Assembly: GCA_029339195.1 (NCBI GenBank) | Contig: JAPTJF010000475.1 | Coordinates: 1 to 46,566, forward strand | From: Micractinium sp. NFX-FRZ | Lineage: Eukaryota > Chlorophyta > Trebouxiophyceae > Chlorellales > Chlorellaceae | DNA length: 46,566 nucleotides | Direction: 5' to 3' | Shown here: one piece after another, positions 21,767 through 32,636 of the stretch | Position numbering within the stretch: position 1 is the first letter of the stretch | How the letters are laid out: every line of letters starts with the position of its first letter | Made by a program: the position numbers and the translations under genes | Notes under the pieces: generated by a model | Told to the model about the DNA's origin: nothing | The model's database searches: none | What the model saw: only the letters and a program-made list of their open reading frames with translations

Positions 21767-23273
21767 ATGGCGGCCACGGCGCAGGCCACCAAGAATGAGA
21801 TCACACTCAAGGGCTCGGTGGCCACCGTCACCGAGTTCTTCTCGCACGCCCTCTCCTCCATCCTCTACCAGCGCGGCATCTATGCGCCCGAGAGCTTTGA
21901 GCCCAAGAAGGCCTACGGCCTGACAGTGATGGCGGTCAAGGACGACAAGCTCACCGCCTACTTGCAGGCCGTGCTGCAGCAGTTTTCAAGTGAGCCTGGG
22001 AATCGTAGTAGGTGCTGGTGGGTGCTGGGTCCGGCAGGGAGTGCATAATGTTGACGTGACTATGCTTGTACAGCCTCTGTGGCTGTTCATGTCGCCACCC
22101 GTCCCACCAGATGCCACAGGAGCAGGCACGCCACCCGCCCCGTCCCGGCGTTGGCACTGGCGTGAACAAGATCAGACGTGTCAATTTCCGCCCATCAATG
22201 TCAAAACGTGTCCGGAGATTGCTGAGCTCATCCTCTACCATCCGTGTGCTGCAGAGTGGCTAGAGGGCGGCGCACTGCAGAAGGTGGTGCTGGTGGTGAC
22301 CAGCGCGGCATCCAAGGAGGTGCTGGAGCGGTGGACCTTTGACATCCAGACGGACAAGGCGGTGGTCAGCGGCAGGTGCGGGGGAAGAGGATACTGGGCC
22401 CCGTTCTGTTGACGTGGGTGCAGCGCTGCCCGACACACACGAGTGCCAACGGAGCGCCCTGTACCATCCGGTAATGCCTTGGTCGGCGCCCCCCTGCTTG
22501 TGCTTGGTTTGGTCTAGTACTCCCTCTCTCTCCACCCCGGCCCATGCACTTGAAACCTTGTCCTTGTGCAGCGCGCCGCTACCAGAGAAGGCGGAGAGCC
22601 AGATCACCGGGGAGATCCAGGCCATCATCCGCCAGATCACCGCCAGCGTTACCTTCCTGCCGCTCCTGCAAGACACATGTGCGCACACAGCATGTTGGCG
22701 GCACATTGTGCGCTGCTGTGGCCGAGGGCTCACCCGCTCGTCACTTTTGGGCGCTGCATGCTCGTCGCGGAATGTTAAGTCGGCGCAGCCTGCCCTGGGT
22801 GCTTCTACCGACCCGCCCCCGCTAGCCTGCCCACTTGTCCTGCCCTCTGCTCTCAACTGCCCTGCATGGCATCTGTGCCCTGCAGGCACGATAGACCTGC
22901 TGGCCTACACAGACAAGGAGAACGAGGTGCCGCTGGACTGGGAGGAGAGCGACCCGCGCTACATCGTCAACGCAGCAGACGTCAAGCTGCGCGCCTTCAG
23001 CACCAAGGTAGGCGGAGATTGCAAGTGCACTCCACAGGGCACAGGCTTTGACACTGTTAAATGACTGAAGAAACGGCTGCTCCGTTGGCTGGCTCCCTGC
23101 CTGGCCAGTTTCATGTTGCTGGGCTCTGGGCCGTATGCAGCACGGGGAGCCCAGCCGCAGAAACACCACCACCAGTACCGCTGCACACGTGCTTGTTATG
23201 TGTGCCTTGCAACTTGCAGGTGCACAATGTGGAGGCGCTTGTATCATACAAGGCAGACGAGGACGACTTTTGA
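21767..23273 (+). CDS. MAD2: Mitotic spindle checkpoint protein MAD2
   Basis: Five exons: 21767-21989, 22255-22375, 22572-22678, 22886-23007, 23220-23273; 208 aa, against about 205 in animals and plants. It is a single HORMA domain throughout. Diagnostic stretches in order: ITLKGSVATVTEFFSHALSSILYQRGIYAPESF, KWLEGGALQKVVLVV, EVLERWTFDIQTDK, IQAIIRQITASVTFLPLL, IDLLAYTDKENEVPLDWEESDPRYI and VKLRAFSTKVHNVEALVSYK, the last being the mobile safety-belt segment. MAD2 binds MAD1 at unattached kinetochores and CDC20 in the checkpoint complex that holds back the anaphase-promoting complex. A TGTAA 138 bases after the stop is the likely poly(A) signal. The gene converges on the CUSTOS-like gene. Confidence 0.97.
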
Positions 23274-23410
23274 ACCAGGGATGGCAGCAGGCATGTGGAA
23301 AAGCGGGCATGCAGGCTGCAAGGTGCAGCGCACGGCTGTGACAGCTGGCTGGCACGCCTAGTGATCATTCCTGTACTTTCTGCTCATGTACAACATCAAT
23401 CTGCGCGCCG

Positions 23411-23415
23411 TGTAA
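23411..23415 (+). promoter_or_regulatory. TGTAA polyadenylation signal for MAD2
   Basis: TGTAA only 19 bases from the stop codon of the convergent CUSTOS-like gene, so MAD2 3' UTR ends must run into or next to that coding region. Confidence 0.5.
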
Positions 23416-23433
23416 GCCCTCCTCTGCTGACAC

Positions 23434-24363
23434 TCAAGCCTGGCCGGCCTGCCGCTGCTTCTGCCGCCATGCTGCTGATTCGGCTTCCAACTTGGCGGCA
23501 CGGCGCTTGCGCCGGTGGCTCCACCTGCTGGGGTCATCGTTGGCAGGCAGCCACCCCGGTGGCGACGCTATGTGCTGTGCCGCTTGCGCAGCAGCAGCCT
23601 CCGCTGCCCGCATGATGTCGGCTGCCTCCACGGCTGCGGCCTTGCACCGCGCCTTGGTGGGCGGCTCCAGGTGCGCCAGCTCCGCCGGCCTGCGGTACTT
23701 GACCTCCTGCTCTTCCTGCCGGCTGCCCTGCTGCTGCTGCTGTTGCTGCTGCTGGCGGTCCACCAATGGAGTGCCCGGCTTGACCCGGCGAAACAGGCGC
23801 ACGCCGGCACCTAGGTCGCCGTCATCATCTGCCTCTTGCTGCTGTTGCCCAGGCGGCGCTGCAGTCTGCTGCTCTCCTGTGGGTGCAGCAGCGGCGGCAG
23901 CAGGCACATCTTCTAGCTCCGCTGCCAGCCGCCGCTGCAGCGCATCTGCCACCTTGATCTGCGCCGCATCCAGGAACACCGAGGCCTCCTGCTCGTCCTC
24001 GCTGCCGGCATCTCCAGTGCTGATGGCACCAAGGATCCCGCCACCCCCTGCCCGTCGCTGCCTAGCACGTGCCTCACGCTGCTTCGCTAACTGCAGGGGG
24101 GGGAGGGAAACGGTTGCAGAGTTGGCCTGCTGGACGAGTTCTCTTCAAGGCGGTGGTGCCGTGACGGCGGCGGTGGGCCCAGAGCTGAAGCCCATTGGTA
24201 GGCACCAAGCATGCATGCCGCACGTAATTTGGGGTGAGTAGCACTCCCTCATCACCTTTTGGCTGTCCACGATGTGCTGTTGAAGCACCTCGACCGTGAC
24301 CACTGCGGCAGCAATTCGAGCTGCTGCCTCGTCCTCCGAGCTGCTGTCTGCTGATGAACCCAT
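23434..24363 (-). CDS. Small acidic/basic protein resembling CUSTOS (C12orf43)
   Basis: Two exons (minus): 24363-24256 and 24090-23434; 254 aa. It begins with an acidic serine patch (SSADSSSEDEAAARIAAA). A middle region SVFLDAAQIKVADALQRRLAAEL is followed by GVRLFRRVKPGTPL, later RCKAAAVEAADIMRAAE, and a basic end SRWSHRRKRRAAKLEAESAAWRQKQR. The order and wording parallel animal CUSTOS, which has an SSSxxE start, an helical AHVAKKLGALL-type segment, GFRLFFTSVPG and a CREAAVSASDIL motif; CUSTOS is linked to nuclear envelope and Wnt signalling in vertebrates. That function cannot be carried over to an alga. Low-complexity Gln and Ala runs separate the motifs. The gene model is good; the family call is tentative. 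It diverges from the FUSED kinase gene across 488 bases. Confidence 0.55.
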
Positions 24364-24851
24364 GGCTTGCGAAACCCGTATGTCTCGATATGAAGCCGGA
24401 GTGCGAATTCTTGACATGCCAGCGTGTCGCCACGCAAAGCAGGCAATTCGGGCTCTGTTTGCGAGCGCAAGCAGATCGCATGCCAGCGTGCCAGACGCCG
24501 ATCTGGGCGCAGCAGGAAGGGTGCATACGGACCAGCGACAGCGCGTGGCAGCCGGTAGGCCCCGCAGGCTGCTGGTGAGTTATGACAAGAGATCCCTGTG
24601 GCGCTCACAAACTGACAGCGGCGGGCCCCAACAGCCGGCGACACCTCGCTGGCAACAGCACGGTTGCGCAGCTCTGCAGCCCCACACGCCTCCTTCCGCG
24701 CCCTTGCGGTGGGCTAACTGCGCTCCCCACGTCCCGCTAAGCCCGACAACTGCAGACGTACTTTTGCCTGGCTGCCGCCGCCAGTGCCGCCGCCACCTAG
24801 CTCTCCTGTTGGCCTCCCACCCCGCTGCCGTGCTGCAGAGCCTGGTGGACC
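24364..24851. promoter_or_regulatory. Divergent spacer, CUSTOS-like and FUSED kinase genes
   Basis: 488 bases hold both promoters. No consensus element was recognised. Plus-strand open frames run through it into the kinase exon 1 but lack family features before MPGQNQIG. Confidence 0.4.
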
Positions 24852-27800
24852 ATGCCCGGGCAGAATCAGATTGGCGACTACAAGCTGATCGAGCTTGCAG
24901 GGGAGGGCAGCTTTGGCAAGGTGCGGTGGTGACCCTGCTGGCGTTGTTTGCGGTGGCTTCTCTGGCCGCAGCTGCTGGATGCATTGTCAGCAACGGCTCA
25001 CCACCGTGCCCATTGCAGGTATGGAAGGCGCGGCGCACTGGCAGCCTGCAGACGGTAGCGGTCAAGCTCATCACCAAGCACGGCAAGAATGAGAAGGACC
25101 TGCGCAACCTGCGGCAAGAGATTGAGATCTTGCGCAAGCTGCAGCACCCCAACATCATCGCCATGCTGGACGCCTTTGAGACCAAGAACGACTTCTGTGT
25201 GGTCACCGAGTTTGCTCAGGGTGAGGTTTTGTGAATTGATTCAGGATACCAGGGGCGGCGTGCAGGGTGGATGCCATGCCAATGCAGCCTGCGTGGCTGC
25301 ACAGAGTGGTGATGATCAAACCTGGGTGGGCGAGGCGTCACCTTCTAACCTGCACTTACCGCATTTGGGCCTGCCCGCCGCCCTTCCCACCTGGCAGGCG
25401 AGCTGTTCCACATCCTGGAGGACGACCGGTGCCTGCCAGAGGGCGTGGTGCGCAGCGTGGCGCGGCAGCTGGTGCAGGCGCTGCATTACCTCCACTCCAA
25501 CCGCATCATCCACCGAGACATGAAGCCGCAGAACATTCTGATCAGGTGGGTGCTGAGCGCTGGCCCTGCACATCTGGTGCTTGAGGTCAGGCCTTGTGCA
25601 AATCTGCACCTCACAGTCGCTGGAGCCACTATCTATCGGCCTGAGCACCATGAGACTACACTGCCCACCAAGCCAACTCACCATGCGGTGTTTGTTCACC
25701 CGTGTGCCCCGCCCGCTTCCGCCAAGCAGCGCCAACGGCACCGTCAAGCTCTGTGACTTTGGTTTTGCCCGCCTGATGAGCACCAACACGCTCGTGGTGA
25801 CTTCCATTAAGGGCACGCCACTGTACATGGCGCCAGAGCTGGTGCAGGAGCAGCCGTACAACCACACGGTGCGGACAAGCCAGGGCGAGCAGGCGGGCGG
25901 GGCGGTCGGGGTGGTGTGCGGCTGCGGGGGCGGGGAAGCAGCGTGGCAGGGCCATGCGGCGTGTGACAGCGGCAAGGGCATGGCTGGAGGGAGGAGAGGA
26001 TGCTCGAGGCAAAGCTGCAAGTTCTCAACACTGCTCTTCCGTGTTCATCTTTTGCCTGCGTTCTTTGGGTGTGCAGGTGGACCTCTGGTCCTTGGGCATC
26101 ATCCTGTATGAGCTGTTTGTGGGGCAGCCGCCCTTCTACACAACCAGCATCTACACGCTCATCAAGCAGATTGTGCGGGAGGCGGTCAAGTACCCGGACA
26201 ACATGTCGCCGCTGTTTGCGTCGTTCTTGCAGGTGCTGGGCGCCTTGCAGTGCACAAATGCAGAAGTTGCTGCATTGCCCTGTGCTCCGCTTGGGCTGGC
26301 GTCCTGTGCAGGGCTTGTGCAGCTCAGGGTGTGCTGCAGTGCAGGGAAGGATGCTGCACGCTTTTTATTTGTGCATTCAGGATGTCATGTAGCTCACTCT
26401 GGGCGTGTCATGTTGTGTTGTGCTGTGCAGGGGCTGCTGGAGAAGCAGCCTTCGCTGCGGCTCGACTGGCCTCAGCTGCTGGATCACCCGTTCCTAGCAG
26501 ACACAGCTGCAGACAAGGAGTGGCAGGCGCGGGAGGCGGCTCTGGAGGTGCAGAAGGCAGAGACGGATGCCGCAGCCACGCAGCAGTCGCGGGTGCAGAG
26601 AGCGCCTGCTGCCCCCGCTCCAGGTGTGTGTGACGACACGGGCAACGGGTTGGCATGTTGTGTGCAAAACCTGCATTGGTGCGTCCTCTTCATCTTTGAG
26701 CGTCCTGCATCTACTGCGCCTGAACTCCGCAACTCATGTTCCTGGTGCACCAACCTGGCCTGCAGCTGTGGAGCAAGTCTGCGAGACGCCACCGATCAAG
26801 GGGCAGCCTGCTGGTGCTCAGCACAGCTACAGGCAACAACATGCCCAGCAGCAGCAGCGACAGTACACCCAGCAGCAGCAGCAGCAGCAGCAGCAGTTGG
26901 CAGTGCCTGCACATCAGGTGCAGCCTCAGCTCCAGCAGCAGCCAGTTCAGCCCGCTGGCCAGCGCCAGCGGGCGCAGCAGCAGCAGCAGGAGCAGCGGCA
27001 GCCGGAGAAGCGGCAGGTGTTGCAACCCCCAAATCTCGAAGCTGTGCAACAGCAGACGCATGCACAGACGCAGCAGTTGCACCAGCAGCGGCCTGAGATG
27101 AGCGCGCCGCAGCCAGAGGGCAGGGAGGGGGTGCTCAGCTCCAAGCAAGTGCAGCCACATGCGGATGCTGCTGGAGAGCAGGCCGCACCCGTGCTGTCCA
27201 CGCTGCAAGAGGGCCCCAACCCCTTCCTGAATGGCACCCAAGGCTTCACAGCGGCAGGGCCATTTGCCGAGCAGCCTCAAGATTTTGCCAGCCAGGTGCT
27301 GGCAGCGGCAAGCAATGCAGCAGCAGCTGCTGCCACGGGCGACAGCGACAGCGCACCTGATGGGGGCCACCCACCGCGGGTGGTGCACCATCAACGCACT
27401 GACAGCCTAGCGGCGGTGGCGCCAGGCAGCAGCGAGCATGCAGACCCCAGCTTTGAGGACCCGCCGCAATTTGCCGCGCATGCAACTCAGGTACGCTCGT
27501 CTTCCTTGCTGGTGCGGACTGTTGCTCTGGGTAGTCAGGCAGACATTATTTCAAGCGCGACGCATGCATCGCTGAACACCCTTGCTGCCATGCTTGCGCC
27601 AGGCAAAATAAAGGTGCACATTTCCTCGTGCCACACCATGCAGGCATCTGCACCCGAGCCGGCATCGGCAGTCAGCAGAATGCTTGCTGAGGCGGAACGC
27701 AGGGTGGAACAAGGCACAGGTATGACACCTCATGCCCAATGCGTCTCGGATGTTTTGTGCGCGTGTGTGTGCCCTGCCTGCATGGCCAGTCGTGCATGAG

Positions 27801-30800
27801 GAGGACACAGCGTCTTTCACAATTTGTTGTCACATTTACTCTCTCACTATTTCAAGCCACATCCTTTGGTATGTCAAATGCAGCTGGCCTCGCGGGCTGC
27901 TGGGCAGACCGTGCGCTGCTTCAGCTGCTGCGGGACGTGCTGGTGCCGCCACACGCCAACTTGCAGCTGGTGCAATGGAGCCGCCAAGCGGAGGTCGTGC
28001 AGGTGCGATTGCTGTGGAGGTGTTGACTGAGGTGTTGCTGGGCTTGACGCTGCACGCGGACCGGACAGTTTCACAATGCACGGTTTGACGAGGGAATTAT
28101 GACAAGCACTACTTGTTTTTGTCCCATGTTGCGAGTGCAGGCACTGCAGCTGGTGCGGCGCCTGCTGCAGCACCCACCACCAGATGCGGCCGACGAGCAT
28201 GCAGACCTGGCGCGGCTGGCCATTCAAGTTGCATATGCCGCGGTCACATTCTGCGAGCAGGCAGTGTGCGCTGCCCTGGATGCGCTGTGCGCCATGCACT
28301 CGCCAGGTGCGACGCCAGGGCATGAGTTGTGGGAGCTGCTTACATTGCGGCTAGCCAGAGAAGGGTGTTGCACACAGCTGATACAGGGGTGCTCTGACAT
28401 GGCCCAGCAAGCACATGTGCTGCCCTGCCCATCGGTTTTCAATGCGATGCCATGCAGGCCTGGAGCAGGAGGTGATTGTGCTGTACTGCGAGCTCATCAG
28501 CCACCGTGGCTCCTGGAGCATCAATGCTGCCGGCTGCCGGGCCCTGGCAGAATGCAGTCTTGCAGCCACAACTGCGCTGCTGTCACGCACCACGCGGCCG
28601 GCACTGCAGCGGTAAGGTGGCAGGCATCGACCCTGGCTGAGTGTGTAGAGGAGCTTTCAAACGTCCGTGCGGTGCTCATGTGCAGCTCTCTGTCTCTGCC
28701 GCTCTGCAGGAGCGCATCGGTTACCCTGCAGACTGTGCTGGACAAGAAGGCGCCTGGGCGCTTGTGCCGCTGCATAGAGGATGCGCACAGCGGCATGTCA
28801 CAAGGTGGGCCACAGGGGGCACAGCAGGTGGTGCCAGCACACTCCATGTGGACATGCCGCCTCCGCCAGCGCAAGTAGTAGGTCTGGCAATTAAAGCCAT
28901 GCGTGCTTGCTCAGCCTTGCCTAAAGCCCAGGCTTTGTTTCCTCCCTGGCTGTGTGCAGGTACCCAGGAGGCCATCCATAGCGCGCTGGCCTGCCTGTGG
29001 GCGCTGACCTGCAGCTTGACGGAGCTGTTTGAGCCGGGGTGTGGTGCCACCTACTTCCCTACCTCCATGCTGCACAACCTTCAGGCCTGGCAGGCGCCGG
29101 CTAACCATCTGCTGGTCAAAGCGGTGAGGCTCTGATGAGGGCAGGTGTATTTCTAAATGAGCTCAACTGCTTCGTCATTCGAGCTTAAATCGACAAGTCA
29201 TGTGCCAGTCTTATCATGCTTTGCTGATCACCTGTCCATGCAGGTCCGGTTCGAGTGTGCAGATGCGCTGCTCAACTCGCACGTTGCCCTGGGCTCTGCC
29301 TGCGGAGGCCTGCAGCCGCGGCAGGAGCAGAATGCTGCAGACCAGGCAGCATCAGCACTGCTGCAGCGACGCTGCCTGCAGCTTCTGCACCGGGCGTGCG
29401 TAGCGGTTCCCCAGCTTGGGCCAGTGGGCATCGCATGCCAAGCTGCCGAGGCAAGTGGGACTTGTCTTGCGTGGCATCTGAACGATGCACACTCCTATCT
29501 GGGCAAACACGCTGTTCACGCTCAGATGCTTTGCAGATCTTCTGACCGGTGCTGCTGCCTCATCACTCCTGCTGGTCACTCCCTGCAGGCTGCACTCAAG
29601 GCAGTGGAGGCAGGCGGTGGTGCCATGGCGCTGCTGTGCCTGACCAGCTTCCTGAACTCGGCAGCCATGCTGCCGTCGATGGGGGGCACGCAGAGCATGT
29701 TGGCACGCTTGGCGCCAGGCGGCATGGACCAGCTTGTGCAACGCCTGCTGGCAGTGATGCATGCGGTCGGTGGCGATGCACGGCTGGCATCTGCGGCGGC
29801 AGGGGCAGTGGCTGCGGTGCTGGGGGCCGCCGCGCCCCATGCACCACCCGGCGGCCCGCTCTCGCCTTCCCGCATGGCAGCAGCCTCGCAGGCCTCACTC
29901 TCTGCCTCGCTGCAGTCGGTTGCACCCCCGGCACGTTTGGTGGAGCTGACAGCCACGGTGCCAGATGGCACGCTGCAGCAGCTGCGGCGGCTGCTGCTGT
30001 GGCAGCAGCCAGCGGGGGCAGGGCCGGCACCCCTGCCAGCCTTGGCCGAGTTTGAGGGCTTCCCTGCTGTCACCGGCATGCTGGACGGCGCAGCTTCCTT
30101 GGCAGCAGTGCTCAGCCATGCACAGGGCCGCAAGGTGCTGCACAGCGGCGTGGCACAGGCAGTGCTGCGCCTGGCAGTCTGTGCCACCAACCGCGGCGCA
30201 GGTGCCAGCTGGTGTGAGGTGTCACCCATAGGCCTGCTGGCGCTGCTGCAGGCGCTGCAGCGCCTCCTGCAACATGAGCCTGGCGTGCTGACGCTGGCAG
30301 CGCAGCAGCCGCAGCTGGTGCCGGCCCTGCTGCAGGCAGCGCAGCCAGATGCTCTCGAGGCGGTCGCTCGCTTTGTGGACGCCACATCGGCGTGCAACCC
30401 CAGCAACAGCCTCGGCACAGCGGGCAGCCTCACCCCCTTGAATGACGGCCAGACAGCAGCAGCCGGCCTGCTGACGGGCGTAGTCGGGGCAATCTCGGCG
30501 CCCTTCTGCCTGCCCGTGCTTGGCCCGCAGCACGAGGCCGCCCTTGCACAGTTCCAGCAAGCCCTGGCAGCACAGCAGACATTACCCGCCACGCTGGTGG
30601 CAGCCATTGGAGCTGCGCAGCCCGGCAGTGATGAGCTGGCAGCGGCGGTCAGTCTGCTAGCACGCTTGGTCATGTCGAGCGACCGCCTCATGGCGCTGTA
30701 TGTGCAGGCAGGCGGCATGGGGGCTGGCATCGTAGACAAGTGAGTGGGGTCCATTCAGCGCAGTAATTTGCTACAATCATGGTGCAGCACGGAATCAATG

Positions 30801-32329
30801 TCACGTCTGAGGGTTGAAACTTTGCACTATTCCCTTGAAACTGACCACATGTTTGCGCCAATCTGACAACTGCGCTGCAGGCTGCTGCGCCCCGCCAACC
30901 CGAGCAGCTTGCTGATCAACAGCCTGCTGATCATCTCTCAGCTGGCGCGCTCCACACATGCACACTATGATGCTCTGGCAGGTAAGCAGTGCACCAGGGG
31001 AACCCTGCACCGCAATCTGCAGTTGGGTTGTACAGACTGCATGCCAGGATAAGCAAAGAGCTGTGGTCTCGAGCTGTTTGATTGCCTGCATTTGTTCATG
31101 CCACTTATCCACAAAGCTACTCTTGCCGGCCTGAATGCAGCCAGCCAGCTGGTTCCCCTCATGCCTGCGCTGCTGCGGCACCCAGATGCCAGCGTGCGCG
31201 CTCGCAGCTGCAACCTGCTGGGGAATCTTTGCCGCCACAGGTGGGCACAGTTGGGGACACGGGCAAGTTTGCTTTGGTTGGAATTGGTTGGAAGCATGCG
31301 GCGACTTGTTTGCACAGTTGTGACAACTTGACTCAGATGGCCAATGCAGCTGTCTGGCGGATTGCCAATGTGAGGTTTCACCCTGCCCTGCGTCTTCCCC
31401 ACGTGGCCAAACCTTTGCTGCAGCCACCGCTTCTACGCCGACCTGGCACAGCATGGTGTCGTGGTTGCCCTCATAGAGCTGTGTCGGGATCCGGACCGAG
31501 CAGCACGCAAGTTTGCCTGCTTCGCGATTGGCAATGCAGGTAGGTCAGGTGTGAGGAGTTGGTGCCTCGCTTGATGTTGAAATACTCGCAAGCTCGTTAA
31601 AGAATGCCATGTGCCTTGGCATCTGCTGCTACCACTGTGACAACTCACATTGTTGACTCCAAGGTCACTTCGTACTCGGCGTGCTGCTCCGTTCCATTCC
31701 TGCTTGCGTGCAACCAAACGCCACTCACCCCTGTCTGTGCCCTGCAGGCTTCCACAACTCCAGCCTGTACCCAGCGCTGCGCCCAGCGGTGCCCCCGCTG
31801 GTGGCCCTGCTGCATGATGACGAGGACCGCACGCGGGCCAACGCGGCTGGGGCGCTGGGCAACCTCGTGCGCAACAGCAGCATGCTGTGCCGCGACATCA
31901 TGCACGCGGGCGCTCTGCAGGTGTGCAGAAAGGGCGGCCGAGGGTGTCTCGACAACCTTGAAAAAGCAGCAAGATTACCTCACTTTTCGATACCATGCTG
32001 CAGTTGTGATCTACGATTTCGCAAGGCACCCTGCTTATGCTTGGCGTTTGTGTTTGTGCCCCCGGCTCCCGCTGCAGGCTATGCTGGACCTGATCCAGCG
32101 CCAAGACCCGCCGCCCACTCCTGGCGGCTCGGCCACCCCCGACTCCAGCTCCAGCGTGCAAATCGCGCTCTTCTCGCTGGGAAATCTGTGCGCCCACTCA
32201 GAGTGTGCAGAGGCGCTGGCGCAGCTGGGGCTGGGGGAGGCGCTGGCACATGTGCTGCGGGAGCGAGGCAATGACGCGACGGTGCAGCGGTATGTGGCAC
32301 GCATCCGGCAGAAAATGAAGCATGTCTGA
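24852..32329 (+). CDS. FUSED/STK36-type serine/threonine kinase (plant TIO-like)
   Basis: Twenty exons: 24852-24920, 25019-25220, 25398-25545, 25730-25868, 26077-26232, 26431-26623, 26766-27490, 27644-27719, 27884-28002, 28141-28306, 28458-28611, 28710-28804, 28960-29123, 29244-29399, 29589-30739, 30881-30981, 31141-31240, 31424-31539, 31748-31920, 32078-32329; 1484 aa. The kinase domain (about 9-265) has [13 protein letters not shown] (Lys), [23 protein letters not shown] and [21 protein letters not shown], all FUSED-like. A Gln-rich linker follows (about 310-540), then helical ARM/HEAT-like repeats ending in [50 protein letters not shown]. In plants TIO works in cytokinesis, in animals STK36 in Hedgehog signalling and motile cilia. 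Exon 4 has a tandem AAGCAG acceptor. Exon 17 could start earlier, near 31117. Confidence 0.93.
26868..26896 (+). repeat. CAG repeat coding poly-Q in the FUSED linker
   Basis: Nearly pure CAG triplets coding (Q)8 between the kinase domain and ARM/HEAT-like part, within a longer Gln-rich stretch to about 27090. Expected to be length-variable. Confidence 0.85.
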
Positions 32330-32636
32330 CTGACGAGGAACTGAGTGACAGAACACCGCAACAACTACCATCTGTAAAGAGTCCACCCTGACACAAGTCT
32401 GGCAAAGCGCAGGGTCTGGTGCGGCGGACATGTGCCCACCCGCCGCAGCATGCTGGCGGCCCAGCACGCCGGGCAGCATAGCGCCCATAGCGCCCCGGCT
32501 CGTTCCAAATAGTCAATTGGAAGAACGCTTCAACCAACTGTAACAGACGATTGAAGAGCCTGGAAGGGAGGGCCAGAGCACGCTGCGCGAACGCTGTCGC
32601 GTGAGGAGCGCTGCTTTTGGCAGCCGCTGCATCTAC
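32330..32636. other. Spacer between FUSED and fatty acid hydroxylase genes
   Basis: 307 bases on the same strand: FUSED 3' UTR with TGTAA at 32373, then the hydroxylase promoter and 5' UTR. No other element recognised. Confidence 0.5.
32373..32377 (+). promoter_or_regulatory. TGTAA polyadenylation signal for FUSED gene
   Basis: TGTAA 44 bases after the FUSED stop codon, at the usual green-algal distance class. Confidence 0.55.

Noticed and set aside
22166..22254. Open frame reading into MAD2 exon 2 (..EIAELILYHPCAAEWLEGG)
   Set aside because: In frame with exon 2 and has a 13-base match to exon 1, but MAD2 family alignment needs the splice at 22255; the match is too short to call a copy.
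28015..28079. Stretch that reads [21 protein letters not shown] between FUSED exons 9 and 10
   Set aside because: Looks like a helical repeat, but an intron before it would be only about 15 bases and no usable acceptor gives the right phase; could hide an assembly error.
29576..30754. Long minus-strand open frame (about 390 codons) opposite FUSED exon 15
   Set aside because: Shadow of a 1.15 kb GC-rich sense exon; composition is Ala/Ser/Arg/Pro with no motif, and the sense strand fits a spliced ARM/HEAT-like protein.
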